Assembly: GCA_002118135.1 (NCBI GenBank) | Contig: BDIU01000028.1 | Span: forward strand, 192,711-256,710 | Source: Trebouxia sp. TZW2008 | Taxonomy: Eukaryota; Chlorophyta; Trebouxiophyceae; Trebouxiales; Trebouxiaceae | Length of the DNA stretch: 64,000 nt | Reading direction: 5' to 3' | Shown here: one piece after another, positions 22,165-33,300 of the stretch | How the letters are laid out: every line of letters starts with the position of its first letter | How positions within the stretch are numbered: position 1 is the first letter of the stretch | Notes under the pieces: model-generated | What the model was told of the DNA's origin: nothing | What the model saw: the letters and a program-made list of their open reading frames with translations, nothing else | Database searches by the model: none | Translations under genes and position numbers: made by a program

Positions 22165-24310
22165 TCAGGCATCAGCATGCTCTGTGCTGAAGTCCTCCAA
22201 ACTCAAAGGCTGACTAGAAGGCTGCACAGCTGCAGTTGTGGAAGCTGCTCTGAATTGCTGCAAGCTGCGGATGCCAGACTTCCTGGGATCTGGTCTGGCT
22301 AGCTGCTTGCCCTCGGCTCTCTGGCCTACATGACCTGCCAGGTCCTTGAGCTCAGCTGCAACACGAGCTAGATGTGCCAGTTGTGTGTTCACCCCACGAG
22401 ACACCTCTGGTCTGAGCTGGATGTCTATTGGCATTGACCCTGTCCTGTTGATATCTCCCGTGTCAAGATCAGGAATGACGGCCTTCGCCTGCTTGCCCTG
22501 TGCTGCCACCTGCCTCGCTCGAGCAGCTTCAAGCGTCGACATGTAGTCGCCAAGGATGCCTTGAGGAGCAGATTGCGAGGTCGCCAGCTGCGCTGGTTCC
22601 TGCGTGCTAGGCCCTGCTTCGTCCTGCTCCGCCGCTGCAGCAACTATGGACGCAGAGGCACCGCTGGCCTCCACCCCTTCTTGCTCCTGCATCTGCTGTT
22701 GTCGCTGCATCTCCAGAGCCTCTGCCTTGCGTTTGGCAGCTTCCATGCGTGCCATATAGTCTGCCATCACCCCTTGATACTGCGGCAAGGCTGACTTGAA
22801 CTGTGTCACTGTTGTCTCCTGCTCAGGAAATTGCACATCAAATGGCTGCTGCACAGCTGCTGTGTCCACCTGCATGCAATAAACATTGTCATGATCCTGT
22901 GCTGACAAACATCAAAGGCTGTAAGTTTGCTTGGGGTGGGCAGGAGCATTGATGAAGCTGCAGCATCTGTCATATGTCAAGGTCAAAACCACAGGAACTC
23001 AAAACGTTTCAGCTTCACCAGCTTTGCAAACACATGTCAGACTACACTGATAGAATGCCCCAGCCAAGCCCAAGCAGACAAGTTCCCCTTGCAAGCTAAG
23101 CCTTACGCTATGACTTACAGCGGCAGTTGCAAGTTGCATCAGAGCTGTGTAGTTTTTCTGGCATACAACTTTTGCATACCTGAAGAGCAGACTCCTGAGA
23201 TGCATTTGTGCCAGCCTGCCAGTCACCCACAGATGATGCTAGCATAGCATTGCCTGGCTCTTCCAGCTGTATAGACCTGAATCACAGCAGCACAAGCTTT
23301 CAGTGAAGGCTGGATGTAGCGTCAGTGGTGCATCACAAGAGGGAAGGACATAACTATAGCAAGCTTGTGTCATGAGTCAACAATGTGTGCATGTTTGCGG
23401 CATGTGCAAGCATCAAGCATCAAAAGTTTCAGAGCTTAAGCAGAACGGCTGCAGACAACCTGGATTGAGTACCACACGACATGTGCTTGCCCAAGAGTGC
23501 AAAAGGCACAAAGTGTCAGTCCTGCTGTCAAGGGCTTCATCTGCAGCGGCGTCAGCCTCATGGGTCTGTCAGTTACCCAGCAGCGTCAAAATAGCCAGAG
23601 CCAAAAGTGCAAAGCCCTCGCGATGTCATCCCTGCTATTGAGCGCCTCAGCAGCAGCAGCATCAGCCGCCAAACATCATACTCACATGTCCAGGCCGTCG
23701 ATTGTGCATCAGAGAAACAGTGTCCTACCTGCTATCAAGAGCCTCATCAGCAGTAGCATCGGCATCATAGGTCTGCCAATTGCCAGCAGCATCAAAGTAG
23801 CCAGAGCTTGAGCATGCAACAACACAGTGACCTGCTGTTGAGCGCCTCAGCAGCAGCAGCAGCAGCATTAGCTGCCAAACATCATCCAAGTTGACATGTC
23901 CAGAACTCAATATTGCAACAAAAGTGCAATGTCTCACCTGCTACCAAGAGCCTGATTTGCAATAGCATTGGCATCACAGGCCTGCCAGTTACCAGCAGCA
24001 CCAAAGTAGCCAGAGCCAAGAGTGCCATTGGCTGTATTGGCATTCAATTGGCCAGAGTGCAAGAATACAAACAACATGCATACCTGCTATCGAGAACTTC
24101 GTCTGCAGTGGCATCAGCATCATAGATCTGCCAGTTACCAGCAGCATCAAAGTAGCCAGAGCCAAGAGTGACCTGCCTGCCTGCCAGATCTGGCACATCC
24201 ATACTACTACCTACATCCTTTTGCCCCTGCAATCCTTCCATTTCTGCATCCTGCTCACTGCTTGCCCTTCTATCTACTTCACCATGCTGCCGCAGACGAT
24301 ACTCTTCTTC
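22165..24310 (-). CDS. GYFD-motif protein, possibly CD2BP2/Lin1-related (5' end unresolved)
   Basis: Exons complement(22165..22869, 23180..23276, 24084..24310) are phase-consistent; the first shown (24310) begins at an acceptor, so at least one 5' exon is missing. The acidic N-part leads to LGSGYFDAAGNWQIYDADA, which resembles the G(Y/H)FDxxGN motif of CD2BP2/Lin1 (U5 snRNP proteins). The C-part has Arg/Lys/Gln-rich helices (DYMARMEAAKRKAEALEMQR; DYMSTLEAARARQ) and ends SLEDFSTEHADA. No GYF domain is visible, so the family assignment is tentative. Confidence 0.55.
23515..24180 (-). repeat. Tandem array of the GYFD exon end with its 5' splice site
   Basis: The GYFD exon end with donor occurs at 24084, 23938, 23729 and, decayed, about 23521. 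Further short copies (GAGCGCCTCAGCAGCAGC) near 23640 and 23840 sit between them. The copy ending at 23729 is fully open (GYFDAAGNWQTYDADATADE), has a possible acceptor in the compatible phase, and could be an extra cassette exon. The 23521 copy has a stop. Confidence 0.85.
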
Positions 24311-24939
24311 CTGAAGCAGCACACAGCATGCATGTGTTGATGACACGTGTGTATGAGCTACCAGGGCAGCCAACGCAGGGATCATACACATCTAAGCTTG
24401 ATGCCAGCAATGTCTAGTTCTGACGCATACTACAAGGTCAGCATTTCCCAGACTTCTTGGCATAGACACAGGGTTCATTGAGTCATGGCCTTGTATGATG
24501 AGCTTAAGGATGCTGGGCAACCAAACCAGACGGGACTCAGAGGATGCACTGACTGTCCAGGCATGGTATGCATGCTTATTTTGTCCCAGCTTATATGCAG
24601 CAGAAATACCATGAACAACGACATTTTGTTTGTCCAGAAGCAAATTCATGCACAGTGTCATACCACACTAGACAGCGCGTAAGTGATCAGAAATTAGCCT
24701 TGTAGGTTGGGGTCACCACGTGGCAGTCACTTGCCTGTTCATGTTGTAGCAGGCTGGCTCAGGTCAGCAGCTCACACTGGTAACCTTTTTGCATAGGTCC
24801 CAACAGCACAGTCAGTACTGCAGAAGTACTGAGCAAAGCCATAACACCTTAGTCTGAGCCCATGCTGTGCAGCAGCATGCAATACACAGCACGTCATACC
24901 TTGACGTGACTTGAAGCCCCACAGTTACAAACCAGACAG

Positions 24940-27900
24940 CTAAGCCCTCATGAGTTGGGGCAAATCTTGAAGGGGTAGGCCTGAAATGCCTCTGCCTAAG
25001 GGGATCGTGCGAATGCCAACAGAAGGATGGCGTTTATTGTACAAGTCAGGGTGATGCTGGGGACGGAATTTGTAGCTGGGGCCTGGCCGGGGCCCAGGGG
25101 GGGTGTGCTGGGGTAGGGGGACCACCTGAAGGCACAGACACACACACACACACTTGGATGGCGTGCCTGTGCAGGACTCACATGCACACACACACAGAGG
25201 GATGTGAGTCCTGCAGTAGCACCTCATCCTGCTGTGTGTGTGCCCATGTCTTGCAGTCATCCCATAATGTTCAATCAATCTCATGCCCTCATGCTATACA
25301 TGTTGTAATCCGAATACTTGCATTGCTGTGCTCCTGTTTGACGCATTGTCTTAATGGTGTCAAAGCAGGCAACTCGTCACGCATGTGGAACTGACAATAC
25401 ATCATCCGCTGCTCAAGTTATGCATTATGCTTGCTTGCCAATCACATTCAGTGGCAGTCACGGCAACACAAAAGACAGCACGCTGCAATGACCACGTGCT
25501 GTTGACATGCTGCAGACACTAGTCAGCATGCTGTTGACAATCAAGTCAGGAACTTCTGGAAAATTCATCAGGGCCTTTGGAATCATCACGGTACAAATAT
25601 ACATAAACGGCATACTGGTTGGGCTCAAAGGCCTTGTTAGGTATAGTCATCAAGCAACTGTCTTTCAGCATCAGGGTACTATGTATGTTTGTGGGTACCT
25701 GAGTGCTGCCTGAGAGGGGGCGTCCTAGAGCCATAGGGGGGGCGATCACAGGGGGAAAGGACTGACCTGCGTGGCAGATCTGTAGGCATTGGCTCCCAGG
25801 ATCTTGCCACACACGCCAAAGTGCACCAGCGCATACATCAGCCCTGCATCGTCCAAGCTAGCATGTCAGTACTTACACTTTCAGACATGACTGGCTATGA
25901 TTTCTGACAGCAAACTTTGGCTGACATGATCAGATCTTGCATCCAATGCACACTGTATGCAATTCTGAAGCGCATATGGTGATCTGCAGTCTATTATATT
26001 GTTGATTGCCATGGCCCATTTTCATGCAGCTACTGGGGTGCAGCCAAAACAACACAGCAATGTTCATGGCAAGGCATGCTTGACTGAGCTACAGTGCAAA
26101 TCACTCGTGATTTCACTTTTGGGCAGAGCCAGACCTAGCACACCAACCCCAGCTGCCACTGCTATCCCAACTACCACACCTGTGTTGCCACCCTTGCTGC
26201 CTGTGCCTGCCACAGCTGGAGGCGGCGGTGGCGGCTTGGCTGCAGCCTGCAAAGTATGCCAAGGTGAGCTTCTGCTAAATCACTGTCTTTTCTCAAAACT
26301 GCACAAACTTTGCTGTGGCTTTGGCTGGCAAAGCTTTGTCATGCTTGGGGGGTTGTGCTATTAAGAAAGGGAGTGTATACATTCCCACAGATTTTGCTGC
26401 GGCCCAGAGCGTCAACAGCTGTGGACCATGCATGGGCAGATGGGGCTTTGACCCAAGCCTGGGAGTGTACGCACACATGCCTGTGATACCTTGGCTGTTG
26501 CTCATGTGTGGCATCTGACAGACTTCCTGGCTGCAAGTGATCACTAAATACAGTGCAACATGCTGCTTGCTTTCAACCAAGCTGCTGGGATGACGCCTGA
26601 CAACAACCAAATTTGTAGTCAAAGGGTCCCCTAACTACTGTATACGTAGCTGCTGGTGCTGTATGGACTCATTTCCGCATGACCTGTACTTTGCCAAGTG
26701 CACTGTCCTTCAGAAATGCAAATCTGGTGCTTTGTGACAGCAGGGATTGCAATTGTTGGCTGCAACAAGCCAATGCGTCAGAAGCGGCTGGCATATCCTG
26801 CTGATCTGCTGACAGTTGTCAGTTGGCAAGACTGTTGAAAGGGCATTGATCTTTGTAAGTGCTATCTATGCCAGCATGAGAAGCATTGAGTTGGTGCAAG
26901 TACAACATAAGCTTCAGTGACTGAGTGCCTGTTGACTGCTTAACTCTGCTGCAGCTTACTCTTCTGCCAATCAGGCAGGACCTTTTTGGGCAAGATACTC
27001 CACACTAGCCCTGCCATGGCAGTACTTCTCTTTCTTTCTGCTGAAGCAGTTGTACAAAGTGTTCATTTCTCCAAAAAGCATTGGGCAAATCCATACCCAC
27101 CTGGACGGCTCTGCGGCTGATGTACAGCACGGCCTGTCTGCTAGCTTGTCGCTATCAGCCACGTAGTCACCAAGAGAGAGTCACATATGACAACATGTAA
27201 ACATAGTCAGTATTTTCGGTGTAGTCTGACTGGACACTACTGAGATGAGGATGAGCTACTCACCTGGATAGCTCCTGTGGCTGTGGTGCAGCAAGGCCTG
27301 TCTGCTAGCCTGCGTCGTCTGGTGTCCTGCTCTGGCTGACTAGCAGCTCGCCACCTGTCATGCAATGACATGCCCAGCAATGCCAAGGCTGACTCATGGC
27401 TCAGCAGCTTCCTGCTGCTTGTTGGGCTGGCTATGCAGCTGGGGTCGCATGTCTGCAGGGACATCACACCTGATCAGTATGAAGGCTTTCTCTAGACAAT
27501 TGCAGGACAGCAGATGAGTGACTGTTCACTCACAAGGTCGAGCCTCAGGCAAGGCACACAGCTCTCTACACACCAGATGTCTGCAGACATAGTTGACAGG
27601 ACCAGACTGTGGCTCAGCAGCTTGCGGCTGCCTGATGGATTGGCTATGCAGCTGAGGTCACAAGTCTGCAGACACATCATGGTCACTGTGAGAAGCCATC
27701 TCTGAGGACATGCAAAAGGAGTTGATGCTTGAAAGTCCTGATGGTGCATGGCAATGATCAACCTTGCCAGGGCAAAGGGACCAATCAAAGGTACATATGT
27801 TCTTTGATGCGCTTAGTGTGACACCATCCTCAGCCAGGTATGCAGGTGAGGGCTTGAATCACATATCTGCAGTGAGTAGATAAGTTGCATGCATTCAGCT

Positions 27901-29860
27901 GTCCCAGCACTGCAGGATGCTGAGCGAAAGGCTGTCTCAGCATATGCATCAGCTGGCTTGTTGCGTCACGCCGACGTGTTGATTGCCTCTGTCGTTCAGA
28001 AAACAGCCAGCCTGAAATTTGCAAGGAGCTTTAGACAGTTTGTACACAACAGCCTGTCATGCAAGGCAAACCATATTGCAGCTCGCATCAGCAGCTTTGC
28101 CTTGGAGACCTAAGGTGCTTTCAGCTAACCAGATTGGCAGTGAGCAGGCACTGCACTGGCGCAGGTCCAGCTGCAACCTAAGCCACAGGGTGTGCCAGGG
28201 GCACCATGCTATCCTGGGTGACATTGGTAAGGATAATCACGGCAGAAGACATCAGGGAGTACTCACCAGATTTGCAGTCAGCAAGTATTGAACTGATGCA
28301 GGTCCACGCGCAATCTGAGCCATCGATTTTACCAAGGGCACCATGTTATTCTGAATGACCTTAGTAATGACAATCCAGGCAGGGGCCATCAGGGCAGACT
28401 CACCAGATTTGCAGTCAGCAGGTACTGAACCGGCGCAGGTCCAGGTGCAATCTGCGCCACAGGTTTTGCCAAGGGCACCATGCTATCCTGGGTGACATTA
28501 CTAATGGCAATCTGGGCAGAAGCCAGCAGAGCAGCCCCTGAGGCTGTGTACACCTGCCCTGGGTTGGATGACAAAGTGCTGGACAGGCTGGAAGCTGCAG
28601 CGGAAGTCAAGGCACTGTCAGCTGTGTTGGGGAACAGCACCTCTGTGTCCAGACTGATGCTGTTCACCTGCAGCAAAAGTAATTTGCTGAACTTGAGTTG
28701 GTGATCTGAAGGGATATTTCCAAGATTTGCACTGACTAGCAACTTTATAAACAAACCAAAAAATTGATATCAGGTGCTATACACTGCAGCAGCAAGCAGC
28801 AATCTGCTTTAACATTTTGTGACTTAGCAGCAGGTCCCCTTGCTGAAGCTGCTTTCAGAGTTGAAAATACAGTTTCCATGAACATAATCTGTGGACAGCT
28901 GGACTGTAAAAGCTGTATACGCAAAGGCTATGTCAACGCAACGCTGCAAAATTCCTGTTGCATGCCTTTCACGCAGTACAGCTGCCAGAATCAGGGATCC
29001 AACGCAAGCACACTTCATCAAAAGAGCATCAGTCAAGCATGCTAAAGTTCACTTGCAGGCACAGTCTTGTATGTCAAGCCAGCAATAAACAAGAAGACCG
29101 CGCGGAGTCTTAGTACCTGTAGCAGTGTGCGAGTGAGGGCGAGTTGGAATGACTTCTGCCCAAAGCCGCCAATCTGCACAATGCTGATGTCTACATCAAG
29201 TGGTGCTGTGAATGTGGTGATGGACTCGCTGAGATTGCCCATGATGTTGTTCACTGCTGCAAGTGTGCTAGCATCTACACCACTCATGTAAGTACGGAAT
29301 CTGACCACTGGCTGCTGAGTGGGTGGTGGTGGTGGCGATAGAGAAGGTGGTGGCGGGGGTCCAGATTCTGGCGGTGGCGGAAACTCTGCCACAGGTGGTG
29401 GCGGGAACTCTGGCTCAGGTGGTGGCGGGAAAACTGGCTCAGGTGGTGGCGGGAGAGGAGGTGGGAGGAAAGTTGGTGGTGGTGGGCTGACTGGTGTTGG
29501 TGTCATACCTGGTGGGTTAGGCGGCGGTGGCGGTGGGGGGCTGGGCGGTGGAGGGGAGGGAGGCGGGGGAAACGGAGGTGGTGGTGACGGTGGCGGAGGT
29601 GAGGGCGGCGGTGGCGAGGGGGGTAGGGCTGGGGGTGAGGGAGGGGGAGGTGGTGAGGGCGGTATTGGAGGAGGGGGCTCATTGAAGTTGATGAAGTATG
29701 GGTTTTCGGTCTCTGCAGGGGTGGGGGTGGCAGGGGGTTCCATGATGGGCTCAGGCTCAGGCTCTGGTGCTGGCACTGGGGCAGGTACTGGTGCTGGTGC
29801 TGCATTGCAGAAGACGAGAGTGTCAGTGACAGTAATGTGACCTCCATATACAGCAGCCAA
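24940..29860 (-). CDS. Membrane-anchored hydroxyproline-rich wall protein
   Basis: Phase-consistent exons: complement(24940..25125, 25767..25843, 26117..26246, 27264..27452, 28404..28667, 29117..~29860), with 27534..27665 a possible extra exon. The 29-kb exon has APAPVPAPVPAPEPEPEP, then long SPPPPPSPPPP runs typical of chlorophyte extracellular matrix (pherophorin-type) proteins, then a globular segment (RFRTYMSGVDASTLAAVNN). After it come VNSISLDTEVLFPN and a Cys-rich segment (TCDPSCIASPTSSRKLL). A transmembrane helix follows (VVVGIAVAAGVGVLGLAL) and a Pro/Arg-rich tail ends DLPQLMRA. The signal peptide and 5' exons, perhaps within 29900-30320 where VKQYKQTLGWMAALQ is open, are unresolved. 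Confidence 0.7.
27000..27680 (-). repeat. Duplicated Cys-rich exon of the wall protein
   Basis: Two copies of the exon beginning (acceptor CTGCAG, then TCD-SCIA-P--SRKLLSH) start at 27665 and 27452. Both are open, in phase 0 at each end, and carry a GTGAGT donor, so either or both may be used. A third partial copy at about 27100-27162 repeats only the 3' part (LADRPCCTSAAEPS). The duplicated edges differ between copies. Confidence 0.85.
28140..28500 (-). repeat. Triplicated 3' end of wall-protein exon with 5' splice site
   Basis: The last ~100 bp of the exon ending at 28404 (VPLAKPVAQIAPGPAPVQYL), with the following donor GTGAGT, is repeated downstream on the minus strand near 28290-28380 and 28150-28270. 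The copies have substitutions and are not continuous with the exon body. Period about 130 bp. Confidence 0.9.
29310..29700 (-). repeat. SPPPP-type proline codon repeat
   Basis: Low-complexity GGC/GGT-rich DNA on the plus strand encodes Pro-rich repeats on the minus strand. The opposite strand has a long open Gly-rich frame, an expected shadow. Confidence 0.9.
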
Positions 29861-30322
29861 AAGTAGATAATGATAATGATGTCTGGCCTGATATGTGGTG
29901 CTGGCCCATTGGTGCAGGTCCCTGGTGCTGCATGACAGGGCATACAGTAAGGCAGGGGTCCACTATCAGTGACAGGCGTCTAGGTGTAAATGACCAAACT
30001 CTACTTAATAGTAAATGGACCTCAAGCTTGGTATGCAGCAGCAGAAGGCATAATTCTAGCGTCTGGCTTGAAATGGTGCTGATGCCAATGCTGGCAATGC
30101 TGCAAGTACCGGTGCCCGTGATGCATTGCAATGCAGCCATCCAGCCAAGGGTCTGCTTGTACTGCTTGACAACATTGTTGGCAGTGAAATCAGCAGAATC
30201 TGGTGAACAATGATCAGTATAATCAGTGATGAGAGCTCTGCAGTATAGCTGGATTGTCTGCTTATGCGTCAATGGATTGGCTAATGTTAGCTGTACAGTG
30301 AATGCAGCAATTGACTTCAGCA

Positions 30323-33300
30323 TCAACTCTTGATAGCACAGCCGACGAGACTAGACTTTTGTGCCAGCAATGCAGAAAGGAAAAGAAAAGAAAGTAAAAG
30401 AAAAGAAAGAATGAAGAAAAGAACACAACACAACAGAAAAAAAGAAAAAAAGGGAAGGGAAGGGAAGGGAAGGGAAGGGAAGGGAAGGGAAGGGAAGGGA
30501 AGGGAAGGGAAGGGAAGGGCGCACCGCCTCAGCCTCAGTAGCACGCCTGGTGGCAGCTTCAGCTTGCTCTTCAGCTACTGCAACGGCTCTCTGCAACCTG
30601 GCCTTCTCAGCAGTCAGCTCATCGCAGCTGTGCTGTACTGCATTGAACCGGTAACCAAACTTGGTCATGACGTCATTTGCCTCCTTCTCTGCTATCACCT
30701 GGTCCGCAATGGCAGCAGCAGAATTTGCGAGCTGGGTCATAAGTCCCTGCAACACAACATGCTGCAGTCAAGCCAGGCAAGATGCACTCAATACAAAGGC
30801 TCTAGTGGTCGAGCATTTGTCAAGCACCGCATGAAGAGGCTTGATCAAGTGTTAGTTGATAGGCAAACCAACACATGAAGAGGGTTGATTAGGTGATAGC
30901 TGCGACAACACAGAACAGCAGGCTGCTCACAATGTGGCACAGACACAAACCATACGACAAGCGGTGTATGTTTACGGAGCAAGCAACCGCAACTATACTA
31001 CAGGTCATCCTGTTATGCTGTGCATTGAGGTTTAAACTGCTGCTGATCTGTCAACACAAAAATTACATTACCATGTATGGCTTGCCCCGCCTATTTGCAA
31101 TCTCATGTCAGCATGAGATGTAGACAAAGAAAATGGCTGGGTCGCATCAGACAACTCCAATTCATGTAACGCATCAACAGCAATCCTCACAGCGTTAATG
31201 AAGGCGTACCATTGTCATGTTATATATGGCAATAGCATCTAGCATAATGCTGATGAAGCATGCCAATGTCATGTCACATAGCAACAGGAAACAACAGAAT
31301 GCTGATGAAGGCAAACCTGATTCTCAGCATTGATCTGAGCTTGCGCCTGCTGCAGGGCTGCATTGACATGGTTGTTCTGTGCCAATGCTTGCTGTGCCTG
31401 GAGCAAGTCGTCGCTCAAGACCTGCGCAAGCAACAACACTGTCAAGCTGGCTGCATAGTGACGAATGGAGTGGTGTCCTCAACACAGCAGCAGCGTCTTG
31501 GGCATTGGGAGGTATTTACACAGGTAGCTTCTGCTGTGCCGGCAACAGGTCAAAAGTTGAAGCCTGCACAATCAGCAATACATGTCAGGCACAAGATTGC
31601 ACAATAATGACCTACAGTGGTGCTTTGGACACTCCTGCATGCACATGGTCAATTGTTGCACAGACATGCGACGTTCATGGCTGATGCGCAAGGTGCTCAA
31701 AGTTTGTCTTGAAAGCAGAATTGCAGTTCAGATTCTGCCCATTTAGCCAGAGCTGTTGAGTCAAATGCAATTTGTTCACTTGTAGCAGAGTCCAATACAC
31801 TCCGCAATATATCATTGCTTTCATGGGTGACTTGCTCAGCAGTAGACTTGCCATCCTACTGCTACCTAAACCCTACTGCTACCATCAGTCAAAGGGCGAA
31901 TTGGTATCACCTGTTGTTGGCAAGTGATCACATCAGCAGCAGTGGCATAAAATCCTGCAGGGCTGCCTGGTGTGCCCTCTCAGCAGCAGACTTGCTGTCT
32001 TCGCATTATCATCAAACAGGGGTGGAATCAATGCAAACTTACTCACCTGCTTCTCATGATTCATCAAGCTAGTGAAAGACTTGGTGACTTGCAGCTGTGT
32101 GTTGAGTTCCTGCAAGGCAGCCTGATTTGCCCTCTCAGCAGCAGCATGGCGCTCTTGCTGTTCCTTCAACTGCCTCGCCATCTTGGCCTTGTCAAGATCC
32201 TCATCACCATTGACAATGTCGCCAACGTTCTGCACGCCCTGTAGCATGAGAGCTATTTGATATAAAGCGTTGGACACAAGCGAACTTGCATTCACATTTG
32301 TGTCCAAACTGTGTTGCCATGTCAGCACCAGAGTGCTTGTTACTGAGAAATATTGGCTTTTGGCTCCCGAGGCACTTTCTGCGGCATATGTATACTTTGT
32401 GTCATAACCTGATTGACACAAGCAAAATTGCAGGTATTGGCCATGGTATTTCCTGGTGCCCATTGGCAGTGTCAGCGTCAGCAAATCTGCGCTGTTGAGG
32501 CACTCTCTGTAGCATATAGGCATTGTGTGATTTGCACCGTTTGACATCTGTCCCATTGCAATTATTGGCCATGGCAGCGCAAAATTCCATAGCACTTCTT
32601 TGACCTTTGGCTTATGAGGTCATTCCTGCAGCAAATGAGTCTTTTTTAAATGAATCATGCGACACATGCAAAGCTGGAGATAGTGACTGTACCCAATCAT
32701 GCCGGCTCTTTGAGGTGCCATTGCCCAATTTGTCATGGCGCGTGTCACTGTCTTTTGGCTTGAGGCATTTCTTGCAGCATATAAGCACTTTGCGATGTGC
32801 GAATCTGTTCAAAATAGCAAAGATGAAAGCTGTGCTTGATTGCCACTATTGGGTATAGACCCAACCTATCCTGCTGTGTATCACTGACTGGCGGTTCTTG
32901 AGGCACTTCCTGAAGCACGCCAGCAATATACAATGTGAAGAAATGATTGACACATGCAAAGTTGTTGATATTGGCTGTGCCAGCGCCAGGACTTGTCTGC
33001 TGTGACGAGTCTCACGTTGGCTTTTGGCTCTTGAGGCACCTCCTGTAGCATATTTGTTTGATGTAAAGCATTTCAGACGTGCAAACTTGCAAGTACTGGT
33101 AGCAGCCGCGTCCAGATTGCCGCTGGCACGCAGCAGCGCCAAACTGTCCTGCTGTTTGTCACCAGCTTCTAGCACTTCAGGCACTTCTTGTAGCATATAA
33201 GCAGGTGAGGCCTACCTTCTTGGCATGGGCACCACCAAACCAAGACCTCCTGGCTGCCTTGGGGTTTTCCTTGGGCCCGTCAGCAGCAGCAGGCGGCTCT

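Noticed and set aside
25130..25200. (CA)n tract as a structured element
   Set aside because: Simple dinucleotide repeat in an intron of the wall-protein gene.
29319..29840. Long Gly-rich plus-strand frame
   Set aside because: It is the complement of the SPPPP-coding exon; the minus strand has the splice sites and flanking folded segments.
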